Assembly: GCF_037042905.1 (NCBI RefSeq)
Contig: NW_026974141.1
Coordinates: forward strand, 4,518,001-4,582,000
Origin: Lytechinus pictus
Lineage: Eukaryota; Echinodermata; Echinoidea; Temnopleuroida; Toxopneustidae
Length of the DNA: 64,000 bases
Direction: 5' to 3'
Shown here: in pieces, positions 42,823 to 53,531 of the stretch
Layout of the letters: every line of letters starts with the position of its first letter
Numbering within the stretch: position 1 is the stretch's first letter
The notes under the pieces: model-generated
What the model was told of the DNA's origin: nothing
The model's database searches: none
The model's input: only the letters and a program-made list of their open reading frames with translations
Translations under genes and position numbers: made by a program

Positions 42823-43069
42823 GTTGTCAAGGCATTATCTATTCATTGATTACGTACGTGATGTTGCGTTGCAAGTCAAACTTTATCTACCCGTTTTGCT
42901 CTTATAAAACAAAATATGTCTTAGTGAATGTGGAATTAAAAGTATCTTGCTTTTTTCTATAATCATCCAATAAGAAAAATGATGTGTAAAAAAATAATAT
43001 GATAATGCACAGATAAGTCCATATGTTTGTATCTCTAGTTACCAGTTGTAAGAATCTGCGTCGAAGAGA
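42823..43069 (+). promoter_or_regulatory. Promoter and 5' leader of the complete lectin gene
   Basis: It includes GTTGTCAAGGCATT, TACGTACGTGA (~42851) and the TATA box TATAAAAC at 42903-42910. Downstream, TATCTCTAG (~43037) aligns with acceptor-like TTCCAG and TTTTCAG in the leaders of the 12- and 19-kb copies, which suggests a spliced 5' UTR. The whole block is also found, inverted, at 60520-60760. Confidence 0.65.
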
Positions 43070-43124
43070 ATGATGAGAGGTTTCTTTGGAAGACAGCAAA
43101 TTCTTTTAGGCATTTTGCTTTCGA
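43070..43124 (+). CDS. Exon 1, signal peptide (43-kb gene)
   Basis: 55 nt from ATG to the GTAAGTATT donor. Two ATGs are adjacent (43070 and 43073); the first gives the same length as the paralogues' exon. It encodes G-R-Q-Q-I-L-L-G-I-L-L-S, and the hydrophobic run continues across the junction into exon 2. Confidence 0.75.
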
Positions 43125-44873
43125 GTAAGTATTTACTTATTCTTTGTTCCTATTAGATGCCTTAATACTTTTACGCAATATCATTTATCTTCAAGTCTAT
43201 CAGATTGTATGAAATTTCGCCCCCACCAACATCTAACTCAAGAAATAGCATTGAAATCGCTCCCCGTCTTCGAGTCGTAATACTAAAGCTTTTTTTTCGA
43301 TGCGATTAAAACTTTCAAAGTTCTTTTCCTTCACACTTCCTTTCCCTTTGTTCCATTATATCCCTATCATTGTTGTTCTAGAAAATTTGCCACCCTCTAG
43401 TTGCTTCACTGCTTGTCGTTGTAATGGTCTTGTTCGAGAAACCTTCTTTGGCAGGAATGTAACAATATCTCGTTTCCTTTAACATTGTCCATTTCGATGT
43501 CCCATCCACTATGTCTACACGCAAGTCGTTAATCCGGAAACGACGGAGAGTCTTTGCAGCTACAACGGGGACGGATTCAAGAACAAAGTAAATGTATTGA
43601 AAATACCCATCAAATGACAAAGAATAGCTGGGAGGTCATTGTCGAAAATTGGAGGACCGGAACAGCAGCCTTGTCCTAAGTTTCGGAGCCGACGAAAAAT
43701 TGTATACTGTATCCATGTCGCTTGTCCAGAGTCCAGGACGAAACTGCTGTTTTGATTCACCAATTTTCGACCTCTGTAGTTGTGCTTTTATCATGATGGC
43801 CATTTGACAATGCATGTTGTATGTTCTTGAGACCTCCTTGCGTGGTAGAAGCGAAAACTCCCTATATAAAATCAATGCAACAACGTACCAACATTAAACT
43901 TTAAACGTCTTAAGTCATTTCGTAAGGGGGTACTTCATGATGAAAATGATATGATTTGAAGAGATAAAGAAAATTCAGTCAAGCAAAGCACTGCAAATTT
44001 CATCAACATCAGACAAGCTAGGAATAACAAAGTTATGACATTCTAAAGATATGCGTTATTTCGGTGAAACGATTCTATGGATGTCTACATGAATACTAGT
44101 ATTTAATGAGCAAATTTATGTCACCACATGTTCTTGTGCATTTTGTTATACGAAATTATGTACATAGTGGGTTAACAGCCGAGTTAATCCATTAGATATC
44201 GATTGCCGAAACTTATTTTCTTATTACACTCTAAAAAACGAAGAGCTAATGTAGCTCTCAAAGAATGTGTATAGTGACTGCACTTCGGAGTGCTGATTTG
44301 TCTAGATCAAATTTGAACGAGAAAAATCGGCACTCCGAAGTGCAGTCAGTCACTATACACGCTCTTTAAGAGCTTAATCAGCTCTTAATTGTAGCTCTTC
44401 GTTTTTAAGAGAGTAGGGAGACATATTTTAGACAAAAAGTATTTATAGTAATGATGATGATAATAATTATATTAAATGATGATATCAATATTAATGAAAA
44501 ATAATGAGAATGATAATATTAAGAATGATAATAATAGTCTTTGTAGTACAAAACACATAATAAATGAATGTCTAAGCGCTTCAGAACGAAAAAAATGTGT
44601 TGGTGGGTTCACTTTGTTGAGTTGAGGTACAATTTGAATTAGTAGGTCTTAAGGGCCATTTTGAATTTGTTGACTGAATAAATTGTTTACAGGGAATTCG
44701 AGGTTTTCCTATTAAAATAGAGGCTGCATGAGAAAAGTAACGTATTGTTTTTGTTGATATTGGCGAAAAGATTAATAAATTCTTATTTTGTGAACGTAGA
44801 TTACGTGTTGGCTTAAAGACAGTAACTAAATAATTTAACCATAGCATGAAGGAGCAATTCCATAGAAATATTG

Positions 44874-44906
<33 letters not shown>

Positions 44907-47900
44907 GATATACAGTATATAGGTTCAAACAAAGAAAAGTATCAAACTCCGTGGACAATAAATTTTAACGAATTTTCGCCCATAGGGCTTTGTCAAGTTA
45001 TGACAAATTTATTAGATCGCGTCAAAATAATGCATCATAAAGATGCGCGTATCCAAAAACAGTGAGCAAAAGTGCACAAAGGATGACGAAAAGAATACGT
45101 CATAAAGGGGAAACGAAAGAAGACAGTAGGAGAGGTAGATAGAGAGAAAATGAGAAAGTGAGGAAGAGAGAGCGCGTGAGAGAAAGAAAGACAAGGAAAA
45201 GAAAGTAAGAGAGAAGAAATACCTACGTCAGACGAAATGATACATTGAGTCCATGGGGTTGGAGACAATATATACATATATATATATATACTGTATGTAT
45301 ATAAACTAGTACCAAAATATTACATTGGAATAGAAACTGGGCTGGTTACCAACGTAAAAGCTCTAAGACAGGTGATATGTTATTACGTTTCTTTGCGCTA
45401 GTAAGGAGTCGTGCGGCGGAATTTTGGATTGTTTTTTAGTCACTGAATTTGAGGATAAGGTAAGTGAATGAGTAGGCTTTTGCAAAAATCAAAGTGGCAC
45501 TTAACAAATGCAAGGACTAGTCGTTCCGTTATTTTGTGGTCAATAATATCACGAATTCTGCCAGTTTTATACAGAGCAAATGAAGCTACGCGACATTGTT
45601 TTGTTACAACGAACTGTTCTAAGAGAAGTTTGTCTCCAACATTTACCGCAAGGTTTCTGCATGTGTTTGAAGTAGTTTTTGTGTAGTTGAAGCTACAAAG
45701 TACGACTATTTGAACGTTATATAGAGTTGAATGTCTCAAAATATGAATTGATTATGATTTCATGTAATAACACAAGGACAAGGAAAGTGGCGGATATGAC
45801 ATCATCAGCCCACCTCATGTGTATTCATGGCGACGTGCATATGATTGCTCTCACAAAATATAAATTTGTCGTTTTCTCCGGTAAAATTCGAAATTAAAAT
45901 CCAACACAAGATATGAAACAAGACACTGAACAATAATGATATTCGAATGTTTTCTCCAGTGAAGACTGGCAACAGACACGACCTTCTGCGCCCTCCTGCA
46001 ATGCCAGTGCTTAGTTTATATTGATTAACTGTAAATATTGTCTGTTGTTTCAGTCTTAATATCAAGTATGGCACTGAAGATAAGGTGTGGCACCGGAATA
46101 CTTCGAACAGGAGACATTGTTACTCTGGAACCGAAATTAATTACCATGATTGATATCAACTGGCCATGGATAGAGAGCATTGCTTCACATGAATCCATCT
46201 TTGTCTGCAAACCCCCAGGTATGCTACCATTTGCTATCATTGACTATTTAGCTCAAAGTGATGGACGTTATCGAGGGCTGAGAGTGTAAAATAACCATGC
46301 TGAATTGACTTTTCCCTCCGACAATGACGATGACAGAACTCATTTGATTATCCCTCTTTGTCCCCTCTCTATCTATCTTCATGAACTTCCTTGTCTCTGC
46401 CTCTGTTTCTCATACAAATTGTCTTAATTATCTTTTCCCTTTTTTAAACTTCCCGTTTCACGCTGACACCCGATAACCAACTTTCTGTCTTAGATTGTTT
46501 ATCTACCCCGTGTCTTAACGGAGGAACATGCATGGAAACACTGGAAGGTTTTAACTGCTCTTGTCCAGCCGGATTTCAAGGACCAACATGTGCAGTTGGT
46601 ATGTATTAAATTGACCAGACCAAGTGTGACATCTGTAAGAAAATGGTGGTAATTAATGAATAGGCCCACGTTCTGCACACTCTTTTTTACCATGTGGAGG
46701 TTAAGAGCCCCCAATATTCCATTGTCAAAATATGTGTCACATATCACATTTTTCTCAGGTAACTTTGAATTTATCTGGACTCATTTTTCATTAGAGCGTT
46801 TGTCATGCACAGGCTTTCACCGATATATACATGTACAGCGGTTCTGAAAAAAACCTGCTCGCATACTGCGATACAGGGAAATCTTACTCAGGGCCAGAGA
46901 GCCAAATTAACCGAACAATAAGGCTTTGGCGGTCCTCAAATGTGGTATCATTTTCCGCCTATTTTAGTCAGGCGAGGATCCAGAGGAGAAAAGTGCGGGC
47001 GCGCCCCAGAAATTTTGCAAATAGAAGTATAAAAAAGAAGAAAGGAAGAAACCAACTGAAAATGCCTCCACTTGAAAGAATTGGCTCAAGGGGGGGGGGG
47101 GGGGGAGGGGATGGTCAAGATTTTCAAGAGACAAACATGCGCTCCGTTGTGACTGATGACATTTTGGTTCTTTTTTTTTGCTTGTCAAATTATGGAAAAT
47201 AAAGACCCTGTAGCTGCGCCTGTTGATACGATAGGTTGTGATACATTCTGCTCGCCATGTGCTGTTTCATAAAGCTGTTCGTAAGTTAAGAGCGACTTTA
47301 AGAACGACTGGTGATCCTAATTACGCGCTAAACCATCTCCACCAGGGGCCGCGGTACTGGGGGGGGGGGGGGGGCTTCAGCCCCCACTTTTTTCCAAAAC
47401 CGTGTACAAAAACGCAAAAATGTGATTGTTTGCATGATCAGCCCCCTCCCCCACTTTGAAAACCGTTCCGCGGCCCCTGTCCAATGAATATACCATTTAC
47501 CACATCAGTCGTTCTTAAAGTCGCTCTTTACTTACGAACAGCATTTTAAAACATCAACCGGGGATTTAATCTATTTTGTTAGTTTCTCGTCATCCTCATA
47601 CCCATCACCTTAATTTCGAAAGCTGCTTATAACTCAATTTATCAGTTTTGTGCAAGTCCTTCAAATTTCTTGAAGCTTTGCTTGTAATGCGAGGTGATAA
47701 ATCGGTGACACGACATTTGGACATGCGTCATTTGCTACGGTCTTAATATCTCAGAGTGCATAGGGTTGGAGCTAGGATTGTACTGTCATTTTCGGTTCAG
47801 AATTACGTAAAAATAGGGTTGGAGGTTTATTTAGTTTTGGATGTTAGGTTTTCCCACTCTTTATTTCCACCTCCTTAATCAATAATTCTTCAACAATATC

Positions 47901-50900
47901 TCTTTTTTCTTTAATGATGTTATTTCAGATGTATGCCCGGAATCATCATGGACACGCTTTGAAGGGAGTTACTACAAATATTTTTGCTATCGTCTCACCT
48001 TTGAGGACGCCTTGTCTGCCTGTCGTACTTTGACCAATGAGCAGTCATGTCATGGGGACTTGGTTTCTATTCATAGTCAGGAGGAACAAGGTTTCACAAC
48101 TGATTTATGTCTTAATAATGTGAGTATTTGTGACACTTCGGCCCGTATTCTGAAGTCGGGTTTAACTTAAACTCAGGTTTAAAGTTGTCGTTTATGTATG
48201 GATAGCCAATTGTTACATAAATCACTAACAGTAGAGACATCATATTTCAGCTCAGTTGGCTTTCAAATCATTCATAATTATCTAGGAAGTATAAATAGAT
48301 GATTGTTTCCACCATCGATGAATCAGGAAAGAGCACAGTAAACATAAGAAACATACAACTTTATTTTTTTTACACGTTTGGCTTCCCATTATTTTAGCAC
48401 AGAGTTAGACCATGGTCTAAGTTAAACCTGACTTCAGAATACGGGCCTTCATGAACACAATGAATTAAGCGACCATGTGTCTGCTTGATGACATGAGAGT
48501 ATGTTGGGACACTTTTCGGGTTGTTCCCTCTATCATGCTTGATCTGGAGTGGATATTTAGTTAATTACTATCTAATTCAGAAATAAGATGATACTTCAGT
48601 GCTCTGTTGCAGAGAATTCACCCATTATTAATTAATTCACCATCTATTTGTAATTTTTATGGATTCCATAATCACGTTAACTGGATGTTAAACATTACCA
48701 CAAAATTTTCGTGCAATGGGGTCTAGGTTGTTGTTGCTCTTTTTAATTATATCTCAATCAAACTGCTGTCGGTCGTGTCGATGTCGGGTTTAAAGGAATC
48801 ATGCAATTATGGAATCTTCGACCCCCCCGGCAGAATGTCAAAAGATACTTTGGATTAAGTTGCGTTACTCCGTGGCGCACGTCATAGTCTGGAATTAAGG
48901 AGCTTTCGATTGTCTGCGACTGCAACGTAGTCCTAGTTCACCGGAAGTGGTGACACCGCTCGTTCAGTATCACGTTCGTACATTGATGAAAACAGTTTCG
49001 ATTTAAGTCGACATACCCGTACCAGGCCACAGCATATACCAGCGTGATAGCGAGCGGGCCGTGGGCCGATGCTCGGCCGGAGAATCAGGCGTAGCATCAC
49101 GCAACGAACCAGTGGGGCGACTGTGGGTGCAACATTTGCACTCTTGCGCAAAAAGCCGATAAAAAACACAGTTGTTTGGAAATAGAACATCAATTACCTA
49201 TCGGATATGTAGTGTCTGAAAACAGGACACACTAAATGTAATGGAAAAGCTGGTAACAAGCAGTAATTTGCAGTTTACCAGCCCTGCTGAATCAACGAAA
49301 CTCGAATGTTGATGCGGCTTCATTCATTTTTGCTAGGCTTGGATGACGTCATCATGTACGAACTAGCGCTCGTTCGAGCACTATGACACCGAACGTCAAA
49401 ACCCTCAAATACGAGTCACAGATTTGGGCAGTGAACGAGAAGGCTCGTCACAGATTACTTCGCGCATGCGCAGCGCTCCCAAAATTCCTTAATCTCGTAC
49501 GTTCACATGGCTCGTCACAGAAAACGAAAGGTCTCTATTTTCGCATCTACAACAACGGGGAAATTAGATCTGCGTTTCGTGTGCCAAATTATTGTTGCTA
49601 CTACATGTATGGTAACAGCGACATGTCCGTATATAGCCTAGCCTTACAAGCCCTGCTTTTTCAGGGGTTCCCCTTGTCTTTCGTTCAATACGTAATTCGT
49701 TATTTGCTGTGTTCCTTTTTCTACTGTAACAATGGTTTATGATTAACTGATTTACATTTTGCCTTTTGTAGAATATGAAATAACACTTGTATAGACAAAA
49801 AGTACCTGCAGAAAGAAAGACGAATAAATATCTTATCTTACAGATCAACGCATGCGACACCTTGCATGCCATAACCAATTCGCAAATTCTGCAACGCAAG
49901 TTGTCACATGAGAAAATCCCGTGCTTTCACGTACGACTGCTCAGCCCAGCATGCCCGCCAGCGCCACTCCGCCCCGGGACTCTAGCGGGCTAGACATTCC
50001 TAAGAAGCGCTTGGCCTGCATGGTGTATTATGGCATGGATAGGAAAGTGGTTCTTCAAACAACTCGAGTACATATTAAGGGGGAAAAAATCTTACTGAAA
50101 TAAGGCTTAGATATATAAAATTACAGTCAATCAAATCGATATTGGATTATTGGTGGATCGCTGGCAATTAAATCCATTCACCTCTCCAGCTAAACCGTTT
50201 CGCATTCGTTGATCTACACATCAGCTAAAGTTCGGCTGAGATCCATTTTTTGTTGTTGCTTTGGCTCCTCCTACACAAACGGCAAGCCATCTCGCAGATA
50301 ATGTGAAGAACATATGCCCTGTGTGAATCGTTAGAAAGTTATGCCGAGGTGGCGATAATTATTAGATTCTAGTTATTTTCAAAACCTGAATCCATTATAG
50401 ACCTATATTTGGATGAAAATTTTGTTTTAATGGGAAAATCAAGAATGTATTTTGGGGCTGAGGTTTCCTGTACAGAGTGCAATAAAATAGAATCTATCTT
50501 GAGGCAAACTGATTGACTGTTGTTGCTTGCACAGCTACCTCGAGCGCTAAAACGACACACATGTGACTCTTGAAAATCATCCCAAATCGGAGTTGTCGCT
50601 GTTATCATATTAGAAACTAGAATTTTGCACACAGACTAAATGTTACCGATCCCGGATTCGAAAGTCTACTTTTTCTCATGTCGCAAAACTTGCATTACAG
50701 GACATTTTTTGTTTGTTTGTTTACAACGGTGCCAAAAGTGCTTTCCAAAATCATATAGCATCGTAAAAGTCCGTTCCCGTTGTCGAGCGAAAAGTCTTCT
50801 TACGTTGGTACGTGCATGGAGATAGTAGCTCCATGGTATTTGGGTGAATCTATTTAGATTTTTCAAACATTATTTTCAGTGTTGCTGCCCCATTGTTCTA

Positions 50901-51852
50901 TCTTTCGTACGCCAGAATGTCTTACTTTCTTGAATAAATTGAGGGCGTGGGGAAACTTACGACCTCATGCAGTATTACGAGGTTCGAGCCGTGGTCACGT
51001 CTATCAGATGGTGACGAGTAAAGGTCGGTCTCAGACGAAAATGATCGTATCTGATTGAACACGACTGTAAAAACTGAAACACAAACACAGACATGAACTG
51101 TGAGTTTTCGATTGAAAGTGAATAGAGATTAGGGTCCCCATCATACTCTGGAGTTCATTTCCCGAAAATATCTTACAGATCTCATTTCTTTAACGGTCTA
51201 TATAGTACCTCCTCAAGACCTCTCCGTTCATCGTCTACAATGCAGTTAACTCCTGGACCTCGAACCTCTACAAAGTATGGTGACCGCGCTTTTTCTTCGA
51301 TTGCCCCTTCCCTTTGGAATAAGCTACCAACCTACATTCATAATGCCATGTCTGTGAATCAGTTCAAAACCCTACTCAAAACCTAACTGTTTAATAAATG
51401 ATTCACAGTTGTGGGTTGGTCAATTGGAGGTGCACACCAGTTTTGATTTTTGATTATTAGTTGCATTAGCTGTGTCATTTTCCCCTGCCACATTTTTGTT
51501 TTCTTTCTTTCCCACGTACAAACCATAAACAGAACACAGTGCGCTTAGAAACACCAGTAGTAAGCGCCTTCTAAATGTTATGTATTATTATTATTTATTT
51601 CCCGTACAGAGTGGCTGCGTGAACGGGTGGGAAGGGTACTGGACAGGGCTTCACCAATCGGACCCACATGCTCCCTTTGTTTGGTCCGATCAGACACCGG
51701 TCAACTACAACAATTGGTTTCATGGTGAACCGAATGACGAGTCTATGTCTGAAGATTGCGCTAATTATAGTCCACAGCGTTTTGGATGGAACGACATAGA
51801 TTGCACTCAAAGTATTGTCTTTGTCTGCAAGCTCTCTGCTTCATGTGACTAG
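43070..51852 (+). CDS. Secreted EGF / C-type lectin, complete gene (5 exons, 252 residues)
   Basis: Exons 43070-43124, 46054-46218, 46494-46598, 47929-48119 and 51610-51852 (TAG) join to 759 nt without a stop. All junctions are GT-AG. The phases are 1, 1, 1 and 0. The order is: signal peptide (hydrophobic run, likely cut after S-S-M-A), an unrecognised two-cysteine module, one EGF-like domain, then a CTLD with Y-W-T-G-L, E-P-N and W-N-D. In CTLD families EPN with WND indicates Ca2+-dependent mannose-type binding. The product would be a small secreted lectin; immune or extracellular-matrix recognition is inference. Introns hold LINE and MITE insertions. This is the best candidate for a working gene in the window. 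Confidence 0.82.
44227..44413. mobile_element. Palindromic MITE, family TA-1
   Basis: 187 bp, CACTCTAAAAAACGAAGAGC at the left. The right end has an extra AGCTCTTAATTGT insertion before GAGCTCTTCG. TA lies on both sides (44225-44226, 44414-44415). It sits in intron 1 of the 43-kb gene. Confidence 0.85.
44630..45740 (-). pseudogene. LINE ORF2 remnant (RT thumb to C-terminus)
   Basis: On the - strand, 45740 to 45300 reads F-V-K-C-H-F-D-F-C-K-S-L-L, then Q-N-S-A-A-R-L-L, then S-P-V-L-E-L-L-R-W. Further on (44815 to 44640) it reads K-P-T-R-N-L-R-S-Q-N-K-N-L-L and Y-F-S-H-A-A-S-I-L. This is the usual order at the end of RT in non-LTR elements. A TA-microsatellite-bearing piece (~44870-45290) interrupts it. 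Stops and frame changes show it is dead. Confidence 0.7.
44872..44906. repeat. (TA)n microsatellite
   Basis: An uninterrupted run of TA followed by GATATACAG. A second, shorter TA run is at 45267-45290, and another at 55811-55840. Confidence 0.85.
46054..46218 (+). CDS. Exon 2, two-cysteine module (43-kb gene)
   Basis: 165 nt between TTGTTTCAG and GTATGC. It carries K-I-R-C-G-T, L-R-T-G-D-I-V-T-L-E-P-K-L, D-I-N-W-P and S-I-F-V-C-K-P-P. Two cysteines lie ~43 residues apart and could form one disulfide. It is conserved among three copies. I cannot assign a family. Confidence 0.75.
46494..46598 (+). CDS. Exon 3, EGF-like (43-kb gene)
   Basis: 105 nt between TGTCTTAG and GTATGT, phase 1-1, with six cysteines. 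C-L-N-G-G-T-C and E-G-F-N-C-S-C-P-A-G-F are classic EGF words. Confidence 0.85.
47262..47552. mobile_element. MITE hosting a second, nested MITE
   Basis: The outer arms AGCTGTTCGTAAGTTAAGAG and AGAACGACTGG pair with CAGTCGTTCTTAAAGTCGCT...TACGAACAGC. Within it lies 47344-47478, itself bounded by AGGGGCCGCGG and CCGCGGCCCCT with a poly-G run. The nested order shows that the inner one is younger. It lies in intron 3 of the 43-kb gene. Confidence 0.8.
47929..48119 (+). CDS. Exon 4, N-terminal half of CTLD (43-kb gene)
   Basis: 191 nt between TTATTTCAG and GTGAGTATT. It has C-P-E-S-S-W, Y-Y-K-Y-F-C-Y, A-L-S-A-C-R and G-D-L-V-S-I-H-S-Q-E-E. It is entered in phase 1 and left in phase 0. Confidence 0.88.
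48140..48447 (+). mobile_element. ~310-bp MITE, GGCCC...GGGCC ends, copy C
   Basis: It is inserted 20 bases into the intron after exon 4, flanked by TTC on both sides (48137-48139, 48448-48450). Its interior matches copy B in the same orientation and copy A in reverse. Confidence 0.9.
48450..51200. other. Intron 4 interior of the 43-kb gene
   Basis: Mostly unassigned. A GC-richer patch at 48930-49180 and a block at 50952-51060 (similar to 39298-39415) stand out. Open frames here (for example 49383-49742 on the + strand) lack recognisable domains and overlap frames on the other strand. Confidence 0.4.
51205..51400 (+). pseudogene. LINE reverse-transcriptase C-terminal remnant
   Basis: The + strand frame reads Y-G-D-R-A-F-S-S-I-A-P-S-L-W-N-K-L-P and then F-K-T-L-L-K-T before TAA, the typical end of CR1/L2/RTE-like ORF2. 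It lies ~210 bp before lectin exon 5. Confidence 0.82.
51610..51852 (+). CDS. Exon 5, C-terminal half of CTLD with EPN and WND (43-kb gene)
   Basis: 243 nt from CCCGTACAG to TAG, phase 0. It encodes Y-W-T-G-L, F-V-W-S-D-Q-T-P-V-N-Y, G-E-P-N-D-E, C-A-N-Y and W-N-D-I-D-C, then F-V-C-K. These are the Ca2+-site-2 ligands of mannose-type CTLDs. The chain ends S-A-S-C-D with an extra cysteine that could pair outside the core. Confidence 0.9.
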   Translation, partial: SGCVNGWEGYWTGLHQSDPHAPFVWSDQTPVNYNNWFHGEPNDESMSEDCANYSPQRFGWNDIDCTQSIVFVCKLSASCD

Positions 51853-51920
51853 GAAAAGAAACTCAAGCTCGTTGTGACGTCATTTTGGTTTAACTTTTCC
51901 ATTGCATTGTTTAGAGCGCG

Positions 51921-52368
51921 TGTTACGGTCTTAAACTGTAAACTGCTGCTATAGAGTAACTAGCTCCCTAGCTCATTGAAAATGGGTCCAGTGTGTGCGC
52001 GCACTGCCTCTGTGTTGTTTGGTACCATTTGTTTGTACACCAACGCACCGGATGCACGCGTAGGATCCACTGCATGCACACGTACACGATCGCCTATGAT
52101 TTGCTCTAAATCAAAAATGTGCTTCATAATTACTCCCTAACATTACATAACTGATACAGTACGATTATATCAATAATACTCACGTATTTTATGGAAAATT
52201 GGTTCCGTGTACTGAAGTGATTTTTTTGCATAAACTCCCCATTCGGTGTGCGCGCGTACATTATATTTGCAATAGCGCGCGTACATTATATTTGCAATAG
52301 AACACTTTTACGCGAACTTACCCGGCGAGTTACACGATAAGAACGATTCGCTTATAAGACCGTAACAG
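51921..52368. mobile_element. MITE with TGTTACGGTCTTA ends
   Basis: TGTTACGGTCTTAAACTG at the left is answered by CTTATAAGACCGTAACA at the right. Near the right end a 27-bp unit (GCGCGCGTACATTATATTTG...) is duplicated in tandem (52248-52301). There is no coding frame. Confidence 0.6.
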
Positions 52369-52369
52369 C

Positions 52370-52980
52370 GCGTGTTGTACAGGCCTATTTACTGCATTTA
52401 CGCATTTATTGATACCATCAAAGACAGTAAAAGGGGAAGACTGGGCACTTCGGAGATATATTTTTAAAACGCTCGATTTTGCTCATGGTGAAGGGCGCCC
52501 ACTGGCGTCGGGGTGGTAAACGTTCGCACATCGGCACGCGAAAGTGTATAAAACGTTATGGGGTAAATGAGAAATGTGGTTTGGGATAGGGCGCAAGGGC
52601 AGCACATGGGGGTAATTCTAGTTTTTTCTTTCCCAGAAAGCTATGAGATATATTCATGTCTAATTTCAGAAAAAAAAAAAACAATTTTAAAATGTAAAAA
52701 TCGTCTATTCACCCCTCCATCATTTCCCCTCATAGCGATACGCGTTTCATTACGCTCTCTATTAACTGTCCAGTCTTCCCCTTGTAGTGTCTCTGATACC
52801 ATACCATACGGCACCACATCAAATAACAGCTTCGTACAATACATTCTAATACAGTATGTTACGCTTGAGTGAGCACTGTCCATTTATATAAAGCAAACAG
52901 AAGTTGGTTTGCGCAAAAAAAAAAAATTATCGATTGAGGGAGAGGATAAAAACTGTATTTTGCTATTCAAATCAAACCAT
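52370..52980. other. Non-genic stretch
   Basis: No gene is seen. The open frames at 52567-52883 overlap on opposite strands, with no domain. Confidence 0.4.
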
Positions 52981-52984
52981 ACAA

Positions 52985-53270
52985 ATAAAATGAATTTGTA
53001 TTGAGCATGAATATTCAATTCAATTCAATTCAATTCAATTTTACTTTCCACATATTGAGTAAAAAACATGCAATATAATTACAATTGAATACATACATAG
53101 ATAATAAACAATACAAATATAAAAAGTTACAATATATTACATAAAAAGACATAGAATAATCAAAATGTGGAGGGGATTGACAAAGGCCATATTGATCTAT
53201 CAAGGTCAATCCCCAATGAAAGAAATAAATGGAATACACAAATTACATATGGATAAAAAAAGAAAAAAGA
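52985..53270 (-). mobile_element. LINE 3'-end with (TTGAA)n tail
   Basis: A (TTCAA)n run at 53017-53040 opens an AT-rich segment on the + strand. Read on the - strand this is a retroposon 3' UTR ending in a short tandem tail. A small inverted GGGGATTGAC/GTCAATCCCC pair lies inside (53173-53214). No RT coding is visible. Confidence 0.4.
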
Positions 53271-53531
53271 TACTAGACCTCAAAACCCCAGACAAAGCAA
53301 GAGAAAGTAAAATACGAATAAAGGGGGAGAGGCAAATATAAAACTACATTAAGGAGTAAGAAGGTAAAATTTATATTTCCGTTTGAAAGACAGGAGTATA
53401 TGAATATATACTTCAACAATGTCACCATCATCTTCATAATTCAAATTATGAACTGATATTACCATTCTGCTGTATAAAGGTATTATTAATGTTAATGACT
53501 TTTTAATCTGGGGTAGTCATTTTTCTTTTGA

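Noticed and set aside
46054-46218. Calling exon 2 a CUB or sushi domain
   Set aside because: The early C-G and G-D-I words are only faintly CUB-like, and the cysteine count and spacing fit neither family.
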